Source: Athripsodes cinereus
Taxonomy: Eukaryota > Arthropoda > Insecta > Trichoptera > Leptoceridae
Direction: 5' to 3'
Assembly (NCBI GenBank): GCA_947579605.1
Contig: OX388314.1
Span: 1,426,001-1,490,000, forward strand
DNA length: 64,000 nucleotides
A program made the position numbers and the translations under genes. Numbering within the stretch: position 1 is the stretch's first letter; each line of letters starts with the position of its first letter. Shown piece after piece: positions 31,821 to 42,663 of this stretch. The notes beneath the pieces were generated by a model. The model saw only the letters and a list, made by a program, of their open reading frames with translations. It searched no databases and was not told where the DNA came from.

Positions 31821-31904
31821 ATGTATAACTCCAAACATCTTCCTTATAATAAATACGCCAGTACCCTGAATCATTAGGCTACATAAGGTAAACAATATTG
31901 GTCT

Positions 31905-32115
31905 ACTCTTTTCACAAGTTTTCGAGTGTCATGTAAAAGGAGGGTGTTCGAAACAATTAAAATCATTTTACATCTTAATTTCAGTTTTGTGGTTAGACAC
32001 ACAACCTTAATCTCTTTTTTAAGCATGTAGAAGACAGCTTGCATGTTTATTACATGTAGCTTTTCTGCTAGGCACCCCACTTGTGGAATATGCCATGATG
32101 GTATAGCAGTAGTTG
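31905..32115 (+). mobile_element. SINE-1, 5' end eroded
   Basis: AAGTTTTCGAGTGTCATGTA, GACAGCTTGCATGTTTATTA, CACCCCACTTGTGGAATATG and a (TAGCAG) tail. Confidence 0.75.
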
Positions 32116-32119
32116 CAAT

Positions 32120-32570
32120 CGCGGTTGCTAAACGACTTAAAATATAATATTTAATATACGGACATGGAAAATGCCTACTTATAAATAATAATGAATACAA
32201 AAAGATTTATTTTCATTAATTCAAAATGTCTATTTGAATTAACTAAAAAAAACTTAGATATCAACAAGCTGGATGTATTTAATGTTTTGTTATTATTTCT
32301 CTTCGTGTTTGTTTATTATTAATTTATTTTACAATATGGAGGTGATAACAAGTTGTACATGTGTCATGTTAATAGTCTGAAAGATAATATATTGTCATAC
32401 GTTAAGGGTGTGAAATGAAAGCTGATCTTTGAAAAAACGTTGAAAGCAATACGAACGTTTTGCCTATGCTTGTAGGCATCTTCAGGGAAACTGTGTTTCA
32501 TAATAATTTTATTATAGTGTTTACTAAAATTAAAAATGGAATCACAGTATAACCACATAAACTCTTGTTT
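32120..32570. other. unassigned stretch
   Basis: At 32440-32490 (minus strand) CCTGAAGATGCCTACAAGC precedes ATAGGCAAAACGTTCG, a terminus-like motif of the CTGAAGATGCC..GGC.AAACG sort. No element boundary otherwise. Confidence 0.35.
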
Positions 32571-32574
32571 TTTT

Positions 32575-32740
32575 GTACAAAAAAGATAAATCTGGGTTTT
32601 GTTATAAACCCAAATACAAACTTATTCACCTTTCACAGTTAGCTAAAAGCTTGTGTCGTGAAGGGGAGTTTCCCGTCACCTGGGATCGATCCGCGGACAC
32701 CTTGTTCATGAGGCCGAGACTGTATCTCAAGGTTATTTAT
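32575..32740 (-). mobile_element. SINE-3
   Basis: GGGTTTTGTTATAAACCCAA, GTCACCTGGGATCGATCCGC and GAGGCCGAGACTGTATCTC. The minus strand keeps a B box GCGGATCGATCCC. Confidence 0.7.
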
Positions 32741-32999
32741 TAATGGTGTTATTTTATAAGAGAGTTGAAAACTTACAGAAAACAATGCCACTTTTCTCCA
32801 TTGATACAATGTTAATAAATTTTATCTGAATAATATTGAATACTGATGGAAGAAATCACTTAATAGTGATGATCTCGTCACTGCAAATCGTCCTAGTTTT
32901 TTTTTCATATTGTTTTGTTAACACTGTTATATAATGATTATCGCACAAAAATCGACTTATAGTAAAAAAAGAAACTTGCAACGCGGCGCGAATTATATT

Positions 33000-33460
33000 T
33001 CTCTGTATTTCAAATGTGTTATCTGCTAAAGGCTTGTTTTGGCAGAGAGTTGTCCTTGACCAGTTTTCAAAAACCGAATATAAAGAAAAACCTCGACATA
33101 TGCATCACACAAGATATAAGTTTGATGAAGGATATGTAGTCCCTAAATTCAATAATAAATACGAAAAAAGAACATTTGAGTATAACGTGCCAAAAATACT
33201 TAATATGATGCCGGTATGTATTAAGAAATGCAAGAGTAAAAATATTGCAAAAAATTAGTCAGGGAATGGTTAATAAAGTGTGGATTTATATATAACTAAT
33301 AATTATTTTTGTATTTAGATTAATGTCGTATTAAGTTATGTATATAGTAGGTATGTTATAAGAGAACACGCCGACAAATCTTTTAGATTTGGCGTGACTC
33401 ATTATCCTAAGTTGTATATATTTCTTATTCATTGTATTATTTTCAATAAATAAAAAAAAA
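33000..33460 (+). pseudogene. LINE-E C-terminus and 3' UTR
   Basis: The frame from 33016 includes KRTFEYNVPKILNMMPVCIK before a stop at 33256-33258, then a 3' UTR with AGAACACGCCGACAAATC and GATTTGGCGTGACTC and a poly(A) at 33450-33463. The 3' UTR matches the insert at 2951-3091. Only the end of the protein is present. The stem CGCCGACAAAT..ATTTGGCG may form a hairpin near the 3' end. Confidence 0.75.
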
Positions 33461-33489
33461 AAAAATGATGTGCAAAAAGAATAAATAAA

Positions 33490-34030
33490 TACAGCATAAT
33501 GTAAAAATACCCTTATATAAACTAGTCAACAAAGATTGTGATTAGTAGTACAATTAGGGGTTAGTAGAATCTTTCATTAGCTGTATAAACTTCAATCTGT
33601 TTGGAGTCTAATTTCAGTCAACTGAAGCTGAAAGACCAAAACTTAAGCAATTCATTGTATACGAAACGATGTATTTACTATAGACACAATGATACAATAC
33701 CTACCTTTAGATAATAATAGACAAAAGGTTGACGTAAGAAGCCAAGTAAACGCAAACAAACAGATTCCTATTCAAACACAACATGCTGATAATAGAGAAA
33801 AGTTAAGGGTTGTATCTAGCTGTCTATACAGCACTTTGCTTAAAAAATTCGCAACAACACAGGAGTTAACACCAAACAATATATTTTATAACTACGTTAA
33901 AAAAGAACCATGATCTATAAACGTTTCATGAAAAATTTTCAAAAAAATAAATTTGCAATAGGTAAGATACCTGACAATGTGTATTTGGACTTAAAGTAAA
34001 CGCAAAAAAATTCCCACAGTAATTAAACAC
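33490..34030. other. unassigned stretch
   Basis: Open frame 33689-33913 is Gln/Asn/Lys-rich without motif; I do not call it a gene. Confidence 0.35.
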
Positions 34031-34048
34031 TTGTGTAGTGAAGGTGGA

Positions 34049-34259
34049 TCCCGTGGAGCACCCGGTAAAGAATTGGTCTCCCACTCTTCTCCGTAAGTTT
34101 TAGAGTGTCGAGTGAGCGAAATTCAGCGATGAGGTTTGCCACTTATCCTGAATGTATTGATTTTATATTGGCACTGAGAGGACAGCTTCCATGTTTATTA
34201 TATGTAGCTGGTCTGCTGGCTACCTCACTTGTGGGATATGCCTTGATGGTAAAGTAGTA
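34049..34259 (+). mobile_element. SINE-1 reference copy with 14-bp TSD
   Basis: GTAGTGAAGGTGGA occurs at 34035-34048 and 34260-34273, which sets the element ends: it begins TCCCGTGGAGCACCCGG and ends in (TAG)n. The last 45 bases hold CCCACTTGTGG-type hairpin (here CTCACTTGTGGG) and ATATGCCTTGATGGTAAAG. There is no clear A/B box pair and no coding capacity. The long target duplication and simple 3' tail show LINE-driven insertion. It has an internal deletion of about 30 bases relative to 18.7 kb. Confidence 0.85.
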
Positions 34260-34279
34260 GTAGTGAAGGTGGAGTGAAG

Positions 34280-34835
34280 CAAGAAAATCTTGAAATTCTC
34301 TCTCTTATAAATAAGGCTGAGGGTCATTATCTACTGACAAATGCGTCGCCCTGAGCCATCCTCTTCTGTTTATTGCACTGTGTAATGTGCATTGCTTGTA
34401 GACTGAGGATGGCTTGCCTAAGTTTAGGTTAGTGAGAAGAAATCACATTTCGTAAATGCAATATTAATTTATTGTTTATAATACTTTTGTGTATAATTGG
34501 TTGTGAATTAATTTAAAAAAAAAATAAGTATGTGCAACGAGTTATTTTTACTTCTTCACGTTCCTATATTGGGAACACTTAAGAAAAAATAATTTACTTC
34601 TGTTGTGCAATCTCAATTCTAAAGATGTCCACTAAGATATGGGCGAAACGTTATGCATCAATTACTTTCAAGACATTAGCCATTCAGCCCGGAAGATGTA
34701 AATATTTGTACTCACTATTATGTATGTATAACACATACAACCTCTTGGTGTGTGAGCACGTTACCACCAGCTTTATGTAATTACCATTCAAATTCATTGT
34801 AATGAATTAGGTACCACCTCAGATTTAATTATCCA
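34280..34835. other. unassigned stretch
   Basis: At 34622-34660 TAAAGATGTCCACTAAGATA is followed by TGGGCGAAACGTTATGC, like degenerate Penelope termini. Otherwise single copy. Confidence 0.35.
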
Positions 34836-34839
34836 AGTA

Positions 34840-35371
34840 CAGTGGTACCTTGACATACGAGTGCCCCAACATACGAGTTTTTTTGAGATACGAGCCGTCG
34901 AGCGAGTGATTTATTGCTTTGAAATACGAGCGAAATTTGAGAAACGAGCAATTTAATGACAATTGCATAACTCATTTCCGGAACATTCTGAAAGGGAGGA
35001 AGAAACAAGCGTCCTTGGACATGTTTTTTTGAAACGACCTACAGGTGAAAGTGAGAAAACCGTGGCGAATAAGGCAAAGACCAGTAAAAAGCAAAGCAGT
35101 GAAGAAAAGTAAGCGAAAGTAATACTTTATAAATCTAGTTTATTTCTTTATATTCTCTTTTATTGTTTTAATACAGTATTTGTCATTTAAAAATACATTT
35201 TTCTTATTCAAAAACACGTATAATAAATAACTGGGGTGACATTTTGGGGGCTGGAACTGATTAATGGCAGTTCAATTAAATTCAATGGGGAAATTTGCTT
35301 TGAGACACGAGTTATTTGAAATACGAGCAAAGTTGCGAAACGAATTAAACTCGTATGTCGAGGTACCACTG
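34840..35371. mobile_element. pogo/Tigger-like (Tc1/mariner) element, 532 bp
   Basis: Termini CAGTGGTACCTTGACATACG and (right) CGTATGTCGAGGTACCACTG are inverted repeats of the CAGT.G.ACC type used by pogo/Tigger transposons, and TA lies outside both ends (34838-34839, 35372-35373). Subterminal ATACGAG words recur several times. The interior has a short relic frame rich in Lys/Ser (KRPTGESEKTVANKAKTSKK) that may come from the transposase N-terminus, but no catalytic DDE region, so it is non-autonomous. Confidence 0.85.
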
Positions 35372-35590
35372 TACCGGGAACAAGGTATATTTATTTATTT
35401 AATTAAACAGAGAAGTTTGGCAATGATTGCGTTATTGTTTCATTACAATATTAAATATATGCGTACAAATATTTATTGTTATATAATATTAATAAATTGT
35501 TTTTCTTTATTATGAATAATTTTCACAAAATATCTGTATCGGGAATTATATGGTATTTTTATGTGTTAAATTTACAGTTACAATTTAAAG

Positions 35591-35983
35591 TTCACTGAGA
35601 AGAATGGTTGGTAAAACGTTGCGAGATAGAGTGAAGAATGAGCGGATGTGAGAGGAGTGTTGTGGACAGAATGAATGCGTGTAAACAAATTGAGATGGTT
35701 TGGACATGTTGAGCGAATGCAAGATGAAAGGATGACGAAGAGGATGTATTTATCTGAAAGAAGGGGTGTGAGGAAGCGCGGACGTCCAAGAACCACGTGG
35801 CTTGATCACGTAGACCAATTTCTTAAGAACGGACGCGTGTTGAGTAAGAGAAATCGGCGTGCATGTATGCGAAACTGGATGAATGTAGAGGAAGCGAAAG
35901 AAGTATGTAAGGATAGATCTATATGGCGTTCCGTTCTCTCTGCCTACCCCTCCTGGGACATGGCGTGAGGGTATAGTATAGTA
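35591..35983 (+). pseudogene. LINE-A, 5'-truncated copy
   Basis: Frame 35675-35968 reads NKLRWFGHVERMQDERMTKR, RKRGRPRTTWLDHVDQFLKN and NRRACMRNWMNVEEAK, ending in TGA inside GGCGTGAGGGTATAG, then the (TATAG)n tail. TAAATTTACA at 35567-35576 and 35984-35993 is a likely 10-bp target duplication. This gives the cleanest view of the LINE-A C-terminus. No RT domain is included. Confidence 0.85.
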
Positions 35984-35999
35984 TAAATTTACATATATA

Positions 36000-36620
36000 A
36001 TCTCATACAATGGTTAATTGTAAAAATTATATCGATAATCATTTATCAACTTTTTTATATACTTAGATTAACATCATTATTAGCCTCACAAATCACTGGT
36101 ACCGGGTAGAAATTTTAAATGAATAAAAATAGTAGCATCCTTTAGATTTAACCCAGATTTTAGACTAATCTCATTTTTACAACCCATATTTTAGAATAAT
36201 CTTATTTTTATTATTACCCACTTTCTCTAATTGAATTTTTTGTTTCCATAAAATATGTACATATGTACAAACAAAATATAAAACTGTTTTCCATTTTCAT
36301 TTCAATTACATTTCTTCTCTCAGTACCTACATCAGGAATAAACAACAAGGAATTTTTAATTTAAAATAAAATTGTCACATAACATCCTGACATTTCATTT
36401 CAACAACAAAATTTCTAACCACTTGTTCTCCCAGTTGCCTACTACTCTCAATATTATAATATCTCTGGAAATCCTCCGAGTTACATTTTGCTTTTGAGTG
36501 AAATATTAAAAGTAAATGACTCGACAGGGATTCTAGACCAAAAAATAATAATGATCATTGACTGCTGAAAGCTGAAAAGCAGAGCTTTTATATGATGAAT
36601 GTAAAGAAATGACTGGAGAC
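36000..36620. other. unassigned AT-rich stretch
   Basis: No features seen. Confidence 0.4.
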
Positions 36621-36624
36621 CGGA

Positions 36625-36692
36625 CAATATGCATAAAGACAGCATAAAATACATAATACAATATGCATAAAGACAGCATAAAATACATAATA
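36625..36692 (+). repeat. exact 34-bp tandem duplication
   Basis: CAATATGCATAAAGACAGCA starts at 36625 and again at 36659; the 34-base units are identical. Confidence 0.9.
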
Positions 36693-36829
36693 CGCTATAT
36701 CACATTATACACAGGAAAATATGCCATAAAGAAATAGCGCTTTAGCAAGTGTATTTTAAATTTCGATATTTTTTGGGACAATAATTCATACCTTAAATTT
36801 AATATAGCATTTTATCGGATGTAATTTGT

Positions 36830-36885
36830 ACCATACCATACCATGCCATCATGGTATTTCCCACAAGTGAGGTAGCCAGCGGGAT
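36830..36885 (-). mobile_element. SINE-1, 3' end only
   Basis: ACCATGCCATCATGGTATTT and CCCACAAGTGAGGTAGCCAG. Confidence 0.6.
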
Positions 36886-37123
36886 AGTTAGATTAGCCAG
36901 TTAACTAAACAACTAGGCGGTTATTTAAACGCCGGCTTTCGGCTATTGTATAAAATCACAATGACGCTCCAAACGTTCAACATTTTGCTTGATCGAAGCT
37001 AGCCCGATTGTTGAAATTTTGTTTCTTTATGCAGCACTGTAGTGCTAGGACTGATATTGCTGTGTTAAACAATCTGGCTAGCAATTCAACTGAATGCCGG
37101 TATTTCGCAAACTGTTTAGTTAA

Positions 37124-37663
37124 TGGGGTGTTCACATTTGGCGAATATCACCAGGCGAATTTCAAAATATATCGCCAGGCGAAAAAACAAAATTCGTCGG
37201 ACATCCATTGATCGTCACACCTGTTCACACAGTCCACCGATATAGAAACGATCTGTCAGATGCGCTTTGATTTTGACACTGTTTTCAAAATGGCGGACGT
37301 CGAGATGGAGATCGCGAAGTGTTTATTTTTAGTCGACAATGTTATAATAGAGGTTATAAGGCGTCTTTTAATTAAGGAAACAAACGCCACAAACCAACAA
37401 CAAAGATAACAGCTGTCAAGAAGCGGGAAACATTATAAAATTTATAGGTTATAAAGTTTTTACCATAGATACGGACGCCGCGCACATCAGCGCATGCGCA
37501 AATCGTTCAATCGGCCGAAAAAGTTGAAAGGTGGTCAACTCGAGACGATATCGTTTCTACTGGTTTTTATCGTTTCAGACTAGCTGTCATTTTGTTCACA
37601 CGGTTCAAATGGCTGGGCATATTTTGGTGCCCTGACGATATTCGCCAAAGTGAGAACACCACA
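37124..37663. mobile_element. PIF/Harbinger-type MITE, 540 bp
   Basis: Ends TGGGGTGTTCACATTTGGCG and (right) CGCCAAAGTGAGAACACCACA are inverted repeats; TAA lies on both sides (37121-37123, 37664-37666), fitting the 3-bp target preference of PIF/Harbinger. The interior has AAAATGGCGGACGTCGAGAT and is unusually GC-rich for the window. No transposase or Myb-like frame. A sister copy is at 59000-59520; this one has a 19-base extra piece before its right end. Confidence 0.8.
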
Positions 37664-37704
37664 TAACAGACCAATTTAATTATCTGATGATACGAGTACA
37701 CAAT

Positions 37705-37830
37705 ATATTGTGTTAAACCTAGACCCAGGACAACTTTAATTTGCCCCGGTCGGGAATCGAACCTGGGATCTAGTAACTCACAGATTCCAAGAACGCTTCC
37801 TCTGCGATACACGGGCCGCATTAATAGATA
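37705..37830 (-). mobile_element. SINE-2, head and start of body
   Basis: AACCTAGACCCAGGACAACT then CGGTCGGGAATCGAACCTGG; the minus strand B box is GGTTCGATTCC, the best match to consensus in the window. Confidence 0.75.
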
Positions 37831-38179
37831 GTATGACATATTTCCACGTAATATAATCATATAAATGTATGTAAATATACGTTTATGAACATTTGTAGGT
37901 AAACGTAGTATGACCACACCCATTAATATAACTTAAGTAATAGAACTTTATGAAATTAAATTTTGTAATATAGACATACATAGGCATAATATTACAAAAC
38001 AGTGTAAATAAACATTGTACACGTAGGAATACGAGTTATTATATTTTACAATTATCATTATTCTTGTATAATTCATATAGAAATAGCTATATTTATATTT
38101 TAGCTAGCTTAATATAGCTTACTTTAAAATAGCTATAAGTTAGAAAGAAAATATACTGTGTTCAGAATTGACATTTTTC

Positions 38180-38545
38180 TGTTTTTGCCAAAGGTCTACC
38201 AATCAAGAAACATTTTATGCAATGCCATTCGAGATCTGAAATATGAGTTCCCAATAAATGGTTGTTTCTATGGTTTGCATTAAATGTTGCTCGATTGGTG
38301 GATCTTATACTGTGACAGCAAGAATGGGGAAATCGGTCAGAACGTTGTCCATGGACATCGAAAGTGATCACTTAAGCCTGGAGCTAAGAGCCAATTCAGA
38401 AAGCTTGGGAAATCTTTCTAACTTCTTTATTGATTACACTTTGCACAATGTTACATTGTGTGAACATGATTGTCCAATTGAGATATCTTACTGGTTTTGT
38501 CATTTGCAGGTTGTGTCTAAATCCGCTAAAACAACGGTGATGCAC
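38180..38545 (+). mobile_element. foldback MITE, right part
   Basis: GATCTGAAATATGAGTTCCC, GAACGTTGTCCATGGACATC, GAAAGTGATCACTTAAGCCT and CCAATTGAGATATCTTACTG run parallel to 62840-63118. The left arm is missing. The open frame 38258-38566 lies in it and is not a gene. Confidence 0.7.
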
Positions 38546-38549
38546 TCTT

Positions 38550-38975
38550 TATTTTTTCATCTCTAGTTTGTATTCATATTATGTATTATCTGAAGTGTAT
38601 TATTGGCTTTTAATAAATAAATATAAGAACTATCAGAATAGGCATAACAAGGAAAAAAAAAATATAGTCAAATGTCAATTTGCTTGAAAATTGACCTAGT
38701 GTGATTTCTCTCCTATAAACAGTATTATTTGTGTAGGTAAAACATTGTAATCTTTTTGTATTATCAAGGGATATAAGTAAGAGTGTACTTCGACAAAATT
38801 TTCCTATTGCGTCCCTTTATAAAACACAACAAGTCTATATTGGTGACAAAGGGTAAAAATTTTAAACGTATATTTTTTGTACTATGAAATATTAACTATA
38901 TGTACCCCAACTTTTATAACTATGTTTTATTACTATTTATGTTATTCTTGTCCTGCATTTGTTTCTTTTTTTTTA
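38550..38975. other. unassigned AT-rich stretch
   Basis: An AATAAATAAATA tail-like run near 38610 could be a LINE end; no body recognised. Confidence 0.35.
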
Positions 38976-38979
38976 TCCA

Positions 38980-39203
38980 TCTTTATCACCACGGCATATC
39001 CAGCAGATCAGCTGCATAAAATAAACATGCAAGCTGTCATCTCCGTGCCAGCAAAAACATAAGAGATTCAGGATGAGTGGCAAAGCTAATCGAATTTAAG
39101 ATGTAAAATGTTCTTTATTTTTTCGTCCACTTGCCTTTTATAAGAGACTCGAAAACTTACGGAAAAGAGTGAGAAACCAATTCTTTGCCGGGTGCTCCAC
39201 GGC
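38980..39203 (-). mobile_element. SINE-1, terminal hairpin deleted
   Basis: CACCACGGCATATCCAGCAG lacks the CACAAGTGGGGTAG segment, which would remove the 3' hairpin; the rest runs to TTGCCGGGTGCTCCACGG. Confidence 0.75.
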
Positions 39204-39209
39204 TTATTT

Positions 39210-39980
39210 TTCTTTAATTTTATTTACTTACAAAACATTGAAAGGAGGGAGTAGTAGGAAGTAAAGGAGTTTACCACGAAAACGGTTTAGGCCGATATTA
39301 TTTTAGTGTAGTAAGAATCGCCAGTCAAAAACCACTGTGTTAGATACTATGTTTGTCTATGACCCCTTTTTCGCATTCTTTACCCCGTTTACGACATGAC
39401 ATCTCCATTCCTACGATTATAGATATTTAATATAACTCTAGCAGGTCGCTACTGCTGCTAAGTATAACACGGCATAGTACCCTACTACCCGCCCAGCCGC
39501 CTACCTTCACATCAGTATCTCCGCCCGCACTACTCTACGTACTCTGCTTTTGTCTAATCGTGCGGAAAATCCTATTTTCATCGCTTTTTTTAACACGGAT
39601 GAAGTCATCATCACAATTTCAATAAAGCTTTTTAACAGAAATACCATTTCGAATACAAGTTGTCATTTATAAATGTAGATAATTTCATATTGATATATTT
39701 CAATTTTTTTTCATGGATGAATCTGTACTTCGAATAAACCCAAATACACTGTCACAGCAAGCAATATTGTGTTAATGCTTTTTGGTTAGAGAGTTTTTGG
39801 TGCAGAGTGATTCTCATTTATTGCAATGTACACTGATGCGGAATGCGTGTAATGAGAATGACCTAATGATGGCAAATGACAAGGCGATATACGTCGCTGC
39901 ATACTGGAGTGGCAAGTCCTGAAGTGTGGACCCGAAAAATAAAGTTAGGACAAATAAAAATGTGTTTAAGAGTAATTTTA
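39210..39980. other. unassigned stretch with a C-rich patch
   Basis: 39475-39560 is C-rich (CTACTACCCGCCCAGCCGCC, ATCTCCGCCCGCACTACTC) in an otherwise A/T-rich setting. No frame or copy explains it. Confidence 0.4.
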
Positions 39981-40016
39981 TTATTGTTTCACAGGACAGA
40001 TAAGACGTTCTTTACA

Positions 40017-40401
40017 TCATATCCATCTCTGTGCCAATTGCGTCACCTCTCCCACGACATTCCCTGCCCATTGATGTCGTTGTCATGAGAACGGTGTTTT
40101 ATCAAAGAGGGACCCCCGGGCCGACGGAATCCTTGCGGACGGAAAAACAGTGCCATTTTTGGCCAACTATCATTGGGCATTCTCAGAGCATGACCCAGCC
40201 AAGACCATCGTATTTTTCTGTATATTTTGTAATTATTTTGATTGTTTGATGTGTATGTACAATGACAACGAAAAGGTTTTTACTGTAATGCTGTTCATTG
40301 TTTTCATTTATAAATAAATAAATAAATAAATAAATAAATCGTCTCTCCTGGAGATTATAGATCTCTGCCGGGTGCGTCGGCGCATAGCATAATTTGTGAC
40401 A
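40017..40401 (-). mobile_element. LINE-C fragment flanked by 32-base direct repeats
   Basis: CTGTGCCAATTGCGTCACCT, CGGACGGAAAAACAGTGCC and CCGGGTGCGTCGGCGCATAG match LINE-C. Outside it, TGTTTCACAGGACAGATAAG (from 39985) and TGTTTTACAGGACAGACAAA (from 40402) begin near-identical 32-base repeats (three transitions apart), a possible long target duplication. A 126-bp insert sits inside. Confidence 0.65.
40212..40337 (+). mobile_element. LINE tail inserted in LINE-C
   Basis: The host sequence GACCATCGTCTCTCCTG is split; ATCGT is found on both sides (40207-40211, 40338-40342). The insert ends in (AAAT)n and has no coding part. Its family is not seen elsewhere in the window. Confidence 0.75.
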
Positions 40402-40439
40402 TGTTTTACAGGACAGACAAAACGTTCTTTACAAAAGAC

Positions 40440-41320
40440 TAAATAAAACAATACTAATATTTTTTTAACTACCTACACTTAATATGACATTTATTTAAAA
40501 TAATACAATTTTCTCAATTATTATTTGGTGATGTTGTTATTTCTCAAGGGGATGTGTATTGTAAGACGTGAGGTCGTTAATACAATAGATTACGCCGTGA
40601 ATAATGAATGTTCATGAACTATGTTCAGATAGCAGGAATACCACTAATAATAATAGATAATTACTGAAATTCTTTCTGAAAACTGAAAACTTTCAGGCAA
40701 TATCTGAAGCTGAACAACAAGATGCTTTTCATGTTATAAGTTTTCTGTGAGAAAGGGAAGATGCTGTGTTAAAAGCAAGAATTTTACAAACAATTTATTG
40801 TATTAATGCTTTAAAATGATTCAAAAATGTTTATTTATTGATATATCAGTCTATTTTATAAAAATAAAATTGCCAGAAAATTTGAAAAATAAAAAAATAC
40901 TTAATACAGTCATATATAAAAAGAATCTTAAAAACATAAATACCCTTTAAAAACCAAACATTACAAAATCACATTAATTTCTTGCTTTATAAATAAATAA
41001 AATAAAGTATGACCAATATAAATAAAGTCTTATACGCCATTGTTCATCAGTTACCTTGCTTATGAAAGATGCTATAGTCGTATAAATAGATCGTTGTATA
41101 GACTATAGACACAAATATCTTTACCTACTAAAAACATACCGTTAGTAATAAAGTTTGTCGTAAAAGAGTTCGAATAGCTTTTTCCTTATGACGTATTTAA
41201 ATACTAACTTGTAAAAACCTCCGTTAAAACAGGGTAGGTCGTGTAATTTAAATATTTTGCACATTCAAGGGAAGACAGAGGTGGCTCTTTTTTCAGATAG
41301 CGGGCATTGCTTTTCTGCAC
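40440..41320. other. unassigned AT-rich stretch
   Basis: Nothing recognised. Confidence 0.4.
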
Positions 41321-41327
41321 GTTATCC

Positions 41328-41552
41328 TTACCATCACTGTATCTCCCTCAATTGGGGTAGCCGGCAGACTAACCACAAATAATTAACATTTAAATTATTC
41401 TCTACGAACCAATAAAAAATTAAAACATGCATGATTGATGTATTATTCACCATTGAAAGATACTTAATGACTTTTTCGTGAGGATTAACGAACACCTAAG
41501 TTATACAAGACTCTAGAAAACTTGCAGAAAAGAGTGGTAGAACAGCTCTTTG
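41328..41552 (-). mobile_element. SINE-1, old copy
   Basis: ACCATCACTGTATCTCCCTC, ATTGGGGTAGCCGGCAGACT and AGAAAAGAGTGGTAGAACAG keep the SINE-1 order with strong divergence. Confidence 0.65.
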
Positions 41553-41635
41553 CCTGCATGAAAAATATTGTAGTTCAGTAGAGATAGTAGGATAGAAGCA
41601 ACTCATGTTGCTAAAAATAAATCATTGTAGAAGTT

Positions 41636-41682
41636 TTGAAGAGGCCTGTCTCCAGCAGCGGAGAGATGAGGGCTAGCATTAT
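41636..41682 (+). mobile_element. LINE-B extreme 3' end
   Basis: GAAGAGGCCTGTCTCCAGCA, GCGGAGAGATGAGGGCTAG parallel the last codons of LINE-B at 50840-50875. Confidence 0.5.
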
Positions 41683-42039
41683 GTAAGTAAATATAATTTC
41701 ATAAACTAACATTGTAAAATATAGAATCATTACTTATTGATGGAGTGTCCACAGAACAATGTACAAAACTGAAATGATATAAAGTTTTAAAAAGCTTATC
41801 TCCAGTTTTGGATAGACCGAATAAACAACTAAGGCAGATGGGAGTCTGAGAGAGATCTGATGAACATAACATAATAACTTACTAACGTTAATCCAACTCG
41901 CACGTACTAAATGACTTGACGCACATCATGATGATATATTATTATTTTTGACGTACATATTATGATTTACTATTTTCAATAATTTTTTAAAACGTTTTGA
42001 GTTATTGTACTCAAGTGTACATGTAAAAGTTGTATTTTT

Positions 42040-42142
42040 TTGGTATTGCCCCAGAACAATCTTAGACTAGTGGGGCAACATATTCCATAATGTTGTTCTT
42101 TTTGTTTGTTTGTATTTACTGTTTTGGAATAAATAAATTTTT
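42040..42142 (+). mobile_element. LINE-G 3' tail
   Basis: GTATTGCCCCAGAACAATCT, AGTGGGGCAACATATTCCAT, then GGAATAAATAAAT. Confidence 0.7.
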
Positions 42143-42144
42143 AG

Positions 42145-42660
42145 TGCCCACGGAACTATATCCGTCTCTGATTACAAATACTCCGTATCCAGCCATACTA
42201 ACAGTTCCCCCCGGGGTTCTTGAATAAAACTGCCCCAACTCATTTTGCATACTATTCTTATGTATATTCATAAAAGAGCTGATCATAAATTACAACCTAC
42301 AAAATATTTTTAGCACTTAGTATTTGTCATAAAAAAAATTAACGAAGAATACAGAACATTCTTTCTACGCTACTCAGCAATTAAACTCAATAAAAATGTT
42401 AAATATGTATTTTTTTTTATTCCTTTCTGTTCATTGGTTACAAAATCAATCACTAGAAAGTATTATAAAATTAGCAATTATACAATTGATGTACAGAATA
42501 ATATATTTTTTAATATTCAACTGTATTTTGGCACAACGCAAAGACAAATCGATTACCATTTTTGCACAATGTAACATTCTATTACCTACACAATGCAGAC
42601 CTTCTTTTTTTTATTGTGTACTTTGACCATCATACCTATTATTATTATTATTTGTGTCAT
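42145..42660. other. unassigned AT-rich stretch
   Basis: Open frame 42396-42626 is hydrophobic and chance-like. Confidence 0.35.
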
Positions 42661-42663
42661 ATT

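Noticed and set aside
32430..32490. Hammerhead on the minus strand (CTGAAGATGCC...)
   Set aside because: The CTGATGA box is not kept and stem I cannot be drawn; noted only as terminus-like.
34622..34660. Hammerhead with GGGCGAAACGTT
   Set aside because: AAAGATG in place of CTGATGA and no stem I pairing.
36625..36692. 34-bp duplication as a target duplication
   Set aside because: The copies are directly adjacent with nothing inserted between them; it is a simple tandem duplication.
38258..38566. 102-codon open frame
   Set aside because: It lies wholly in a foldback MITE and its counterpart at 62.9 kb is not open.
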